From Arenicola marina (lineage: Eukaryota; Annelida; Polychaeta; Arenicolidae), in NCBI GenBank assembly GCA_964019135.1, contig OZ025255.1, positions 27,591,188 through 27,655,187 of the forward strand: DNA of 64,000 bases. The letters run 5' to 3'. Below are positions 34,395 to 44,868 of the stretch, in pieces. The notes beneath the pieces are model-generated. The model searched no databases and had not been told where the DNA came from. It saw nothing but the letters and a program-made list of their open reading frames with translations. A program made the translations under genes and the position numbers. Within the stretch, counting starts at the first letter, position 1, and each line of letters opens with the position of its first letter.

Positions 34395-34770
34395 ACATCC
34401 TCTATTCGATAGACCTAGCAAAGTGGACTTGTTTGTGGTGCATGTATTCACCACATGAGAATGACCCATGGCACTGCTGCCCCTGTCAAATAGACATCCT
34501 CTATTCGATAGACCTAGCGAAATGGACTTGTTTGTGGTGCATGTATTCACCACATGAGAATGACCCATGGCACTGCTGCCCCTGTCAAATAGACATCCTC
34601 TATTCGATAGACCTAGCGAAGTGGACTTGTTTGTGGTGCATGTATTCACCACATGAGAATGACCCATGGCACTGCTGCCCTTGCCAAATAGACATCCTCT
34701 ATTCGATAGACCTAGCAAAGTGGACATATTTGTGGTGCATGTATTCACCACATGAGGATGATGACACATG
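34355..34770 (+). repeat. 99-bp tandem repeat spanning the U13 stop codon, about four copies
   Basis: The segment from the last His pair of finger 3 through the stop (GGCACTGCTGCCCCTGCCAA, then ATAGACATCC) recurs every 99 bases (GACATCC at 34394, 34493, 34592 and 34691) in the 3' UTR. The copies remain over 95% alike by eye. Confidence 0.92.
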
Positions 34771-35282
34771 AGGGTCTGCATAATTTCGTATTGACGAGAT
34801 TAACATACAAGTAAAGAGATACTTTAGGCACACCGTATCAACCATCTTCTCGCCATCATCATCGTTTTTAAAGAGAAAGCTGAAAAAGCTGATCATCACC
34901 TTTAACGAAGTCATACGCGCCACGAACGAGGTGCTGCTGTCAAACCCCGTATTGTTTCCGTCGCAAAGACAGTAGATATCTCAACAACTGATTTTGTGGC
35001 ATTGCAATTTGTATCAGAATGAGACTTTCTGACTGTCTGGCTTTTACAGTTTTTCTCGTCCAGTTTTTGGTTAGTACCGATCGTCTTGCGCTGCATGTTC
35101 TTACCTGGACTGTGTGTATGTGTAAATAAATGGCTTGAATCATATGTCGTCACTGCCTGTTTCATTTTGTTGGCAACCGGGCAATAGACATCGTATTTTG
35201 GCGTGTGTTCGAGCTTCGTCTTTTGCATTGTATCCGTCTTCTATGGTCTGTGGTACTTTTCATGCACAAATATCAGGTCATA
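34771..35282. other. 3' flank of U13
   Basis: Contains AATAAA at 35125-35130. No gene seen. Confidence 0.5.
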
Positions 35283-36018
35283 AAATAAAACCAGGCTATG
35301 GCCGAACCATGCCTGCCATCAAGGCTATGGCTAAACCATGCATGCCATCAATGCTATGGCTGAAACATGACAGCCATCAGGGCTATGGCTGAAACATGAC
35401 AGCCATCAAGGCTATGGCTGAACCATGCCTGTCATCAATGCTATGGCTGAAACATGACAGCCATCAAGGATATGGCTGAAACATGACAGCCATCAAGGCT
35501 ATGGCTGAACCATGTTTGCCATCAAGGCTATGGCTGAACCATGCCAGCCATCAGGGCTATGGCTGAACCATGCCAGCCATCAAGGCTATGGCTGAACCAT
35601 GCCAGCCATCAAGGCTATGGCTGAACCATACCTGCCATCAAGGCTATGGCTGAACCATGCATGCCATCAAGGCTATGGCCGAACCATGCCAGCCATCAGG
35701 GCTATGGCTGAACCATGCCAGCCATCAAGGCTATGGCTGAACCATACCTGCCATCAAGGCTATGGCTGAACCATACCTGGTATCAGGGCTATGGCTGAAC
35801 CATACCTGCCATCAAGGCTATGGCTGAACCATGCATGCCATCAAGGCTATGGCTGAACCATATCTGGTATCAGGGCTATGGCTGAACCATGCCTGCCATC
35901 AAGGCTATGGCTGAACCTGGCTTGCCATCAATGCTATAGACGAACCATACATACCATCAAGGCTATGGCTGAACCATGCATGCCATCAAGGCTATGGCTG
36001 AACCCTGCCTGCCATGAA
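35283..36018. repeat. 29-bp minisatellite, about 25 copies
   Basis: Unit AAGGCTATGGCTGAACCATG plus CCAGCCATC. Copies vary at CCATGCC/CCATACC/ACATGAC. Intronic between U13 and U14. Confidence 0.93.
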
Positions 36019-36845
36019 ATCCTTGAACAACAGTTGAAGATGAGGTTGGTTGATCCCAGATGGGAGGGCAATCGTAAACAACGATGAAGGCAAACAGTAA
36101 TTACAGTCGGTTTTTTGTATATCGGTGAATTTTTTCGTTTTCATGTCGTCACTTAGCCTTTAAATGATATGATTTCAAGCCCGAGACTCTCTTGTCGCTA
36201 TCTAAAAATGTTATTCAATCTCATTCATAAGTGGTAAAACCTGCGTGTTAATTCCTGGTACAACGGACACTAATAAATATTTTTTTCTCCTGTGACTACA
36301 CAGTGTAGTTTATACAGAGTAGGGGGGAAATCCTATTGTCTCTTGAATCAAGAGTATAAGAGAATCAAGTATATATGCTCTGTACGGGAAAGTCACAATT
36401 CCCCTTTTGGAAACACCTCTCTTATACCCCTCTCGGGCATACTCTTTTACGGAACAAAAAGGTTGGACATTGATAATATGTATTTTTGTGAAGGGTTGTG
36501 CGGCATAAATTGTGACATGTGCAGTTTAAAAGTACGTGTATATGTGTCTTGTTTGTTTTCGGCCATATTGTATAAATGCGGGCGACAATATGTGGTTAAT
36601 ATACGCCCGTTTTTCCCTGTCGTATCGAAGCTACTGGTTATTCTCTTCCAACTCGGAAGAACGCGATCGATTCATCACTAGCCACAAATCACTCTTACAC
36701 ACCTGCGCCATAAGAATTTCTTTTAGGGTATGTCTATTTCATAAAAGGATTGCTACTGGCGATATACTTTATATTTTGGATGGATTCTCCTACACCCCCT
36801 GGGGCTGTCGATAATATAGTTGACCTGTTGTCCTTCTGCTTGCAG
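36019..36845. other. Intron before U14
   Basis: AT-rich unique sequence ending in GTCCTTCTGCTTGCAG. No other feature recognised. Confidence 0.4.
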
Positions 36846-37157
36846 GGCAATATGGCGACCACTATGAGACGCCAGGGAGGAGCCATGGGGTCAACCAGGT
36901 TTCCGTGTCCCAGGTGTCCCCGAATGCTAGCTAACGCTGGAACGCTGAAATGGCACTTGAAGTTACACGACGGGATATACCGCTACCACTGCCAGGAATG
37001 TGGCAAAGGGTTCTCCTCCACGGATGGATTGAGGGGGCATATGTTTAAGCACGCCGCTGGACGCCATTTCTGCGCTATTTGTAACAAGGCGTTCGCCTAT
37101 AAGGCGTTGGTAGACGCCCATTTGAGAGCAGTCCATGGAGCAGACATTCCACCATAA
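36846..37157 (+). CDS. U14: alternative terminal exon, three zinc fingers, divergent
   Basis: Acceptor TCCTTCTGCTTGCAG ends at 36845; phase 0; 103 residues. Fingers at residues 21-41, 49-69 and 76-97. Finger 1 has Leu instead of the core Phe (CPRMLANAGTLKWH). The linker between fingers 2 and 3 is AAGRHF, one residue shorter than the TGVKEFx of the others and without its conserved Thr-Gly. Zinc ligands are complete. The most diverged of the U exons after U3/U4. Poly(A) signal AATAAA at 37744-37749. Confidence 0.9.
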   Translation, partial: GNMATTMRRQGGAMGSTRFPCPRCPRMLANAGTLKWHLKLHDGIYRYHCQECGKGFSSTDGLRGHMFKHAAGRHFCAICNKAFAYKALVDAHLRAVHGADIPP

Positions 37158-38058
37158 TGGCAACTCTGGTCCTTCTTTGCCTTTGGCTGGGGCGTAGGGA
37201 TCGGCCTAACCGTCTATTATCTATTCGTCGAAGAGGGCAACCTGTTATATAACTGTGTCTGGAATGGCGGCTGGATATTGGAAATTGTTCTGAAGAGCTT
37301 CGCTGGGAGCTTCTGCCATCGGCGTAGTGAAGGACGTGCATCTGGGTAGACTTTGATGTTTGCCGGTGTCACTATATTCAGTGGACATAATCGTGTCATG
37401 ATCGTAGGTGGTATATCTAGAAAACATTACCAGTTGACCGCGTTCATCCTGGTGTGCCTCTTCACCAGCAGGCGGCGCGGGTGGTGGTGTGCCTCTTCAC
37501 CAGCAGGCGGCGCTGATTGTGGTGTGCCTCTTCCCCAGCAGGCGGCGCTGATCGCGGTGTACCTGGCGTGTCTGGCAGTCGCTGAAATTTGTTGCGTCTT
37601 GCCTCACAAAAACAACATTCATGGCCATAACGAACGTATTGTATATATAGTTTATGTTTTGCGTTTCGCTGGACCATTCATTCTTGGGTACAATATTTAA
37701 TACTCCTATTTGTAACACCTATCTGCACAGAACATTAGCGGAGAATAAAGGTGTTTTAAGTACAAACCATTGACTTCTGTCTCACTGACTTACATATGAC
37801 GAGCATTGGTGGTGAGGGAACATTGGTATGGAAAGCTTGTAGCTCGCGAAGGTAGTGTCCTCGACCGCAGACCTACGGGTTGCGGCTTCACGTCTGAAGC
37901 TCTTTCAGCCTTACATTTCATTAGCCTTCCTCTCCATTAACTCCAGGACTGTATATATTCGACACATATATGCCACACTTGTCGAGTCGATATTTGTGTA
38001 TGCAACTTGTAAGTATACCGATATACACCAAAGGATTGTGACTTCTAGATGTGATATA
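37158..38058. other. 3' flank of U14
   Basis: Holds a three-copy 36-bp repeat (37448-37560) and AATAAA at 37744-37749. No additional exon. Confidence 0.5.
37448..37560. repeat. 36-bp tandem repeat, three copies
   Basis: Unit GGTGTGCCTCTTCACCAGCA followed by GGCGGCGCTGATTGT. Each copy includes CTCTTCACCAG, again acceptor-like, but no finger exon follows within reach. Confidence 0.85.
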
Positions 38059-38350
38059 TGGTTTATCTCAAGGAGGTCATATACAGTTTATCTCAAGGAG
38101 GTCATACATAGTTTATCTCAAGGAGGTCATACATAGTTTATCTCAAGGAGGTCATACATAGTTTATCTCAAGGAGGTCATACATAGTTTATCTCAAGGGG
38201 GTCATACATAGTTTATCTCAAGGAGGTCATACATAGTTTATCTCAAGGAGGTCATACATAGTTTATCTCAAGGAGGTCATACATAGTTTATCTCAAGGAG
38301 GTCATAAATAGTTTATCTCAAGGAGGTCATACATAGTTTATCTCAAGATC
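38059..38350. repeat. 25-bp minisatellite, about 12 copies
   Basis: Unit TTTATCTCAAGGAGGTCATA plus CATAG, nearly invariant. Confidence 0.93.
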
Positions 38351-38504
38351 ATAAATAGTTTCTCTCAATGCAGGGATCGTTTTGGTATCAATGTAGTGAG
38401 ACCGAGTTTGTCTCAATGTAGTCAGTCGTGCGATTCCATCTAGTTTGTATCAACATCTAATGTGTCCGGAGGATATCTGACATGAAGCCAGGGACTCTTT
38501 CGAC

Positions 38505-38764
38505 AGGGGCCGGCCCGGTAGCACGATGGGTTAGAGCGCTCCCCTTGAATGCTCTGGCCACCTGAGAACCTAACGACACGTAGATCGATGGTTCGAGCCC
38601 CGCTGTGGCCATGTCTGTGTGGTTGCAGTATAAAGATCCCATGTCTTTCTTCGTAAACAGTAGGGGGTTACCCCCGGGGACATGGCTCCACTCTCCCTTT
38701 CTTCTCCTATTGACGTGATATGACCAAAAATGGTTAAAGCGTCCTGAATATACAACCAACCAAC
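38505..38764 (+). mobile_element. SINE-A copy 2
   Basis: Full-length copy of the same tRNA-derived element as at 8877 (B box GGTTCGAGCCC, body GGGGGTTACCCCCGGGGACA, AACC tail), flanked by the direct repeat CTCTTTCGAC (38495-38504 and 38765-38774). Confidence 0.92.
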
Positions 38765-38795
38765 CTCTTTCGACCGCATCAACGAATACGCGTTG

Positions 38796-39310
38796 TCTGC
38801 CAGCGGTCGGCATGGCTACTCGCAATGACTGCCGGCGGTCGGCATGGCTACCCGCAATGTCTGCCGGCGGTCGGCATGGCTACCCGCAATGTCTGGCGGC
38901 GGTCGGTATGGCTACTCGCAATGACTGCCGGCGGTCGGCATGGCTACCCGCAATGTCTGGCGGCGGTCGGCATGGCTACCCGCAATGTCTGGCGGCGGTC
39001 GGCATGGCTACTCGCAATGACTGCCGGCGGTCGGCATGGCTACTCGCAATGTCTGACGGCGGCCGGCATGGCTGCCCGCAATGTCTGGCGGCGGTCGGCA
39101 TGACTACTCGCAATGTCTGGCGGCGGTCGGCATGGCTACTCGCAATGACTGCCGGCGGTCAGGATGGCTACCCGCAATGACTGCCGGCGGTCGGCATGAC
39201 TACTCGCAATGCTGCCTGCGGTCGGCATGGCTACCCGCAATGTCTGGTGCGGTCGGCATGGCTACTCGCAATTACTGCCGGCGGTCGGCATGGCTACCCG
39301 CAATGACTCT
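38796..39310. repeat. 32-bp minisatellite abutting U15, about 16 copies
   Basis: Unit CGGCGGTCGGCATGGCTACT plus CGCAATGACTGC. Ends within about 20 bases of the U15 polypyrimidine tract. Unlike the arrays before U11 and U13 its unit does not look like a splice acceptor. Confidence 0.93.
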
Positions 39311-39331
39311 CCCTGTTTCGTCGTGTTGCAG

Positions 39332-39691
39332 ATGGCGGCTGCGAACTTCAGCCGACCAGGGCATGGCAATGTCAAGGACGTCGCTGGGGCGCCGGGGGTC
39401 ACGCCATCAGAACCCACGTGGTCTGAGCTGCTGCACTGCTCCATGTGCTCACGGGCCTTCAAGACGCGGTTTAACTTGCGGAGACACGAGGACCTGCACA
39501 AAGGCATCTATCGCCACAGATGTGCGCACTGTCACAAGGGATTCTCCAACTACAGCGGCTTGCGAGGGCATATGTCCCAACACACAGGGGTGGTGGACTT
39601 TGAGTGTGCCGTGTGCGGCAAGAAATACATCCACAAGGGCAGCTTAGATATGCACATGAAAACTCATCACCAGACTAACGTAACCCAGTAG
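39332..39691 (+). CDS. U15: alternative terminal exon, three C2H2 zinc fingers
   Basis: Acceptor TTTCGTCGTGTTGCAG ends at 39331; phase 0; 119 residues. The exon begins with ATG, but so does U16, and the shared phase suggests splicing rather than initiation here. A 35-residue lead precedes fingers at 36-56, 64-84 and 92-113, linkers KGIYRHR and TGVVDFE. Helix contacts T,F,N,R in finger 1 and H,G,S,M in finger 3. With U16 it forms a pair (HEDLHKGIYR / HENLHKGIYR, CGKKY in finger 3). Confidence 0.9.
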   Translation: MAAANFSRPGHGNVKDVAGAPGVTPSEPTWSELLHCSMCSRAFKTRFNLRRHEDLHKGIYRHRCAHCHKGFSNYSGLRGHMSQHTGVVDFECAVCGKKYIHKGSLDMHMKTHHQTNVTQ

Positions 39692-39886
39692 CAGATTTTA
39701 TCATTGCCAAGGCTAGGCAAAGATCTTTCGTTGGATTCTTAGACCTATAAATCTTAGACATTATATATCATAAGCCTATGCCATGTATGTGTCAATTGTA
39801 GGCTTACATTAAAATATATTGCAATGCACCTTTCCTTGTTAATGTTATTATCGCTTTAGATGCGTTAGACTTGGTTCATAAAAGAT

Positions 39887-40176
39887 GGGGGGATACCCCC
39901 TCTGAATCGCGAATCCCCACAAATTATGGAGAGCAATATCGAATATCCAAGTTTGGGACACTTTAAAGCTGGGCTTAAAAAATCGCCTTAATGGTGATAT
40001 CGCGAATATCCAATTCGCAGACTGCTATAACGGATCGCGGTAAATAGGGAAATAGGGTCTTCGCTTTGAACCAGGAATTGTACGGATAACGATCCCCAAA
40101 AATTGCCACAGCTTATCGCGAATCTCCAAGAGGCCCTGGATGCCAATCGCGGAGATCGGAAAAGGTATCCACCCCT
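39887..40176. mobile_element. Possible short non-autonomous DNA element with inner repeats (E1)
   Basis: The ends form a short imperfect inverted repeat (GGGGGGATACC at the left, GGTATCCACCCC at the right). The inside repeats a phrase like TATCGCGAATATCCAA about six times at irregular spacing. No coding capacity. Target-site duplication not evident. Confidence 0.4.
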
Positions 40177-41493
40177 CAAAGGAGAATGATCGGTTTGTTT
40201 GAGGTGGAAGATTTGCGTTGTAAACATGTAATTAACTTGCTATATGCTCGAATTATACGGGTGGAAGTGCTGCGTCAGCGCTGCATGATCCAGTGTCGGT
40301 CGTTGACTTGTAATTTTTGTGCCCTTAAGATAATTAAACTGGTAGATCAGGGGGAACTTTGATAATAATACCAGGACAATTCTGCATATATATGGCTATG
40401 CAATTGTTCTCATTCATCTAGATATAGCATAAAATAGGAGGGGCTATGCTTTTGCACCCCTACCTAGTACCGTTCAGTCAGAAAAAGAAGTCGCTTAAAC
40501 CATATGTATTGTTCAGGTCTATCTTTTATGTTAGAGCCCGCAACATAATTTGGTATACATTATACCATCATAGCCTGCATGGTGACTTGTCGTATTTCAT
40601 ATAGATATGCCTGCGTTTTCAATCGCAATCTTCCTTACATTGATCACAGCCTTGTTGGGGTTTGGTAATGAAGTCCTCAACCGATGCCATTCATCCTTAT
40701 ACCTGATGGGATCCATCATTCGCACTAACACTTTAGATCTTTTAATATTAATCCATCTTTGAACCAAAAACTATGCATATGATAAGGATGAAGAAAACTT
40801 AACCAAACGATAATGCTTCACGAAGTTTACTTGTGGCAGCAGATGGTACATGTTTCACACTCTTGCGGAATCCGTCGCTTCCATTGCGTTGGTATATGGC
40901 GTAACCGAGGTGTAACCGACGGGTCTCACCGAGAGAACAAAAATGGGGGTACAAGCTACGGATAAAACGGACCTTTACGCTCAAAAGCGGTGAGGGGGAG
41001 GGGGTAGATGGGTTACCCCGGGAGCATGGTCTCCCTTGGTCCTTGGTCATGCCCTAATGAAGCGACATCACATGACAGTTTGAAGTGTCATTCGTAGACT
41101 CACTTGCGTCCTGATCAATGTGAAAATGCCACATTTTCCCATGGCAAAAACGGTCTTTGCCAGACGCGACTTGTTGATTACAATCAAAAGAAGGAAATTA
41201 ACCACGAGTACCATGACGCAAAGGTTACGAACTACAAATGAATTTAGCCATCGACAAATGGAAGACTAGCATCGACGAAGGAAACAAGCAACGAAGTGAC
41301 GCTCGGCATGCCATACAGCATGCATTGTTATCTGCTGCACACTACATCTGTATATGTGTCGTCATGAAATAAAGACCTAAAATACAATATTTCCATGTAG
41401 AAGATTTAAATGTTTCTCGATCAGGCGGAAAATAGCTCTATGAGAAGCTTTTTCACGTTTTTGACCCGAATCAATCTAGTGTGTACATTAACA

Positions 41494-41690
41494 GGTGGTG
41501 GGGTCCAGTGTCCAGTGTCGATTTTTCACGACCTTCCGTACCGCTTTTTGGCTAAGTTCAGTGTCGTTTTTTTTCTCAAAAATTTGTGTCGATGTCAATT
41601 TTTCAGATCCTCAGTGTCGGAATGTGGGGTTCAATGTCGAATGTCGATTTTTTAAATATGTCTGAGTCGCGTGTCGTCATTTACCCCTAC
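41494..41690. mobile_element. Possible short element with inner repeats (E2)
   Basis: Left end GGTGGTGGGGTCC, right end TTACCCCTAC; inside, the phrase CAGTGTCGATTTTTCA recurs about five times in diverged form. Resembles E1 in plan but not in phrase. Confidence 0.35.
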
Positions 41691-41760
41691 GGACGCCTAT
41701 TAACGTTTGTCTTCCCCAAAACCATGCTGACAACTGACGACTGTTCCTTTTGTCTCGCAG

Positions 41761-42141
41761 ATGACAACAGCGGCTTCCATGGCAGCGCGACACCTGCACA
41801 TCACCCCCAGTTACCGGAGACATCACCCAGCCGTCCCTTCATATCTCAAGCCACTGGAACAGCTGCGGTGCACCACATGTAGCCGCGTGTTTCAGTCCCG
41901 CAGTAGTTTACAAAACCATGAAAATTTGCACAAGGGCATCTATCGCTACCATTGCCCACACTGTGGCAAGGGTTTCTCATCCACATCCATGATGAGGGGT
42001 CACGTGGCTGCCAAACACACCGGGGTCATGGAGTTCGCCTGCACGATCTGCGGCAAGAAATACAACTACAAGAACAGTTTGGATTACCATATGAAATCTC
42101 AACATATGTCTTCTGGCAGTTCGACTGGGATGCAAAACTGA
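41761..42141 (+). CDS. U16: last upstream alternative terminal exon, three zinc fingers
   Basis: Acceptor CCTTTTGTCTCGCAG ends at 41760; phase 0; 126 residues. A basic, His-rich 36-residue lead precedes fingers at 37-57, 65-86 and 94-115 with linkers KGIYRYH and TGVMEFA. One residue is inserted in the middle-finger His spacing (GHVAAKH, His-x4-His), the only such case in the set. Poly(A) signal AATAAA at 42344-42349, probably the 3' end of the upstream gene, since no finger exon follows before the next gene's shared exon. Confidence 0.9.
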   Translation: MTTAASMAARHLHITPSYRRHHPAVPSYLKPLEQLRCTTCSRVFQSRSSLQNHENLHKGIYRYHCPHCGKGFSSTSMMRGHVAAKHTGVMEFACTICGKKYNYKNSLDYHMKSQHMSSGSSTGMQN

Positions 42142-43514
42142 TATATATATATGTGTGTAACATATTGTAGAAAGAGGCCTTTGGGTTACCATATACAGGA
42201 ATATACATATCGGAGCATGTGGCCCATTCGCTACGTTGTGTTTTTATCACTCACTTGAAATGCAGTATTTTAGTGAAACAATAGGCTAATAATTTTGCAC
42301 TTTGCAGGCTATGGTCTGTATGCACTCCATATTGATAGCGACCAATAAAATGTTTTAACCGCACAGATATATGTCGACATACATGTGGCGTTCTTTTATC
42401 TTTCCTTTTTTGTTCTTAACAAATGAAAGATTCAAGTCTAAGTACAATGACTATTCCCGCTTAATCAATCCTCCATATATTTTCTACTATTTCTTTGTAC
42501 ACTGACTGCTTACAGATATCTTATAGGATCTACTTAGCTTCCAATACTTGCTCGATTAGACAAACAATTCTACCACTTTGTTAAAGGGGAAGCCAATTCC
42601 GGCCGTAAGGGCAGTGCCAAGGAGAGAATAGTCTAAAGATACGTTTCCCAAAAGAAAAGAACTTTAGAAGAAGTTTCTAGTTTCATGATGAATTCACCTG
42701 TGGAACGTGCATATGTGGTTTTTTAAACAAACTATGGAAAAAAGAAAACGGGACGTCCCTGATCAAATGATGTATTTTGCAGCCGTAAACTAGCTGTTTA
42801 ACATGTTTAATGCCTTCGTTGTAATGCACTATCTCTATGACTGGGGCAATAGTTAGCGTTCAATTGATGATTACTCCGTTATCAAATTCATTAACAAATA
42901 TGTCCCTCTGGGGATGCATTCCTTTGATTTTACAGTGAAAAATCATTCATCGGTGGTCTTGGCTTTCCCTTAACTGGTTCCTCTGATTATCAACTCCAAT
43001 CATACCTCTAAATCCCTACATACCCACTAGACAGCGCGATATTTGCAAATAAGACGTTCCATGGACTCATCGAAATTTGGACTGTAGCTATAAAGGTGTC
43101 TGCCTACCAGGTTACGGATGTGAAACACTTTCCTACATACACTGCCTATATCTGCCAATTATTGCAGATAGAGGGCTGCGTTAGTTGGCATCTAATTTTC
43201 TTATCGAAGGTAACATTTCTGCATGATTCTACTGTATCTAAAACTACTTCTTACTCATCGGCCCACTTTATCTTGTCCCCGCCTTCTGAACAACGTCGCA
43301 AATCGTCTTTTTATTCTTTCTTCCAGAATTTCGTCCGGCATCACATGGACCTTCCTCAAAACAGAAACCTACATTTTTTCTCAATATGCCCATCTGAGAT
43401 CTAAAAATTTCTCTCTATCTTCAAAGAAAGAAAATGCCCCATCTTTCCCTCCCATAATGATATTCCCGTGATCTTTGGCTTTTCAATCAGATCTCAATCA
43501 GTTGGCCCATTCCC
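42142..43514. other. Intergenic sequence, nothing recognised beyond a poly(A) signal
   Basis: AATAAA at 42344-42349. The rest is unique, AT-rich and without convincing coding sequence. Confidence 0.45.
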
Positions 43515-43850
43515 CTATGGGGGGGGCGGGGCTAGGGGGGGTCGGGTTCCCAGATCACGAACAATAAATTTCTTTATTCCCGTGTCACGATGAATTAAAA
43601 GCAGAAGTCTCCGCATGCAATGGACGGGCGGATACACGATAAATTTACGATTTCCCGATTCACGGTTATTTGATATTAAATTTCCCGGTTCCCGAATAAT
43701 GAAAATCCTTGATCACGGCGGTCGGCTAATACCCCATTCCCAGTTCACGAAAAATTATTTTCCTCATTACCAGTTCACGGTGAAATGAAAAGCCCAATCC
43801 CGAGGAACGCAAATACCTTTTGCCCCCCCCCCCCCTCTACCCCCCTATAT
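43515..43850. mobile_element. Possible short element with inner repeats (E3)
   Basis: Bounded by G-rich CCTATGGGGGGGG at the left and C-rich CTACCCCCCTATA at the right, with the phrase CCCGATTCACGG / CCCAGTTCACG repeated inside. Same plan as E1 and E2. Confidence 0.4.
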
Positions 43851-43994
43851 ACGTTGCATAATTAACAGTCAGTGTCTATAATTTGGTAAGTTACGTTGTA
43901 ATTTTTTCATCAAAAAATTCTCTCGATTATCACAAAATCGCGTACTTTTCTCTTACTGTCCACATGCTCTGTATGGCATGGTCGGCATACCTCC

Positions 43995-44868
43995 ACCACT
44001 GCCACAGGCACAGTAAATCAGTGGAGGGGGGAGGCCGGGGGGGGGGGGGGGGATAGGGGGCCCCACAACGCATACTAAAGACACAAGGTGTCCAACTCCC
44101 GCTCGAACTGAGCGACAGGCACCCGCTTCAAATCCCAATATCGCACCTTTACCGCGCTTGACGGGCCCCATAACTGCCTAAGTCCGATATCTAAGTAATT
44201 TATTTATTTTATCAGTAAGTAAACGAGACCTGTACTGCCGTATAGTCGCGACAAATAAAGAATTATGCAACGACAACAACCAACTCCGGAACAGATTGAG
44301 CAAAAATGGCTGACATCAGTCAGTGAGATGAATCTGATTGGTTGGCAGTCGAAAAATGTGTCACGTGACACAGGGGATGCAACTTCAAAATTTGTTGAAT
44401 CGGGACGAACATTTGCATAGCATCTCCCTATGATGTGATTAATCAAAATGATAGATTTTAGGAGTACCTCCCCACATGAGCGTCATGTGAAAGCTGACCA
44501 ATCGTCATATCGCGCACTGTGCCTGAGATCTCGCAGGCGAATTTTCGCGATGTCAGCCATTTTTGCTCAATCCGTTCCGGAGTTCGTTGTTGTCGTTGCA
44601 TAATTCTTTATTTGTCGCGGCTAGACGGCAGTACAGGTCTCATTTACTTTTTAATGAAATAAATAAATTACTTAGAAATCGGACTTAGGCATTTACGGGG
44701 CCCGTCAAGCGCGGTAAAGGTGCGATATTGGGGGTTGAAGAGGGTGCCTGTCGCTCAGTTCCAGCGGGAGTTGGACACCTTCTGTGTTTAGTATGCGTTG
44801 TGGGGCCCCCTACCCCCCCCCCCCCCCCGGCCTCCCCCCTCCACTGATTTACTGTGCCTGTGACCACT
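43995..44868. mobile_element. Fold-back (long inverted repeat) DNA element
   Basis: Left arm 43995-44317 and right arm 44549-44868 are reverse complements over about 320 bases with few differences: for example AAATAAAGAATTATGCAACG at 44251 pairs with CGTTGCATAATTCTTTATTT at 44594. The outer part includes a G-run (about 44036-44052) matched by a C-run (44814-44828). The 231-bp loop is unrelated sequence without coding potential. This is the form of a MITE or fold-back transposon. The high arm identity suggests a recent origin or conversion between arms. Confidence 0.85.

Larger units (their letters stand above)
39692..41760. other. 3' flank of U15 and intron before U16
   Basis: No gene. Two short elements with G/C-run ends and inner phrase repeats are listed separately (39887-40176, 41494-41690). 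AATAAA at 41368-41373. Confidence 0.45.
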
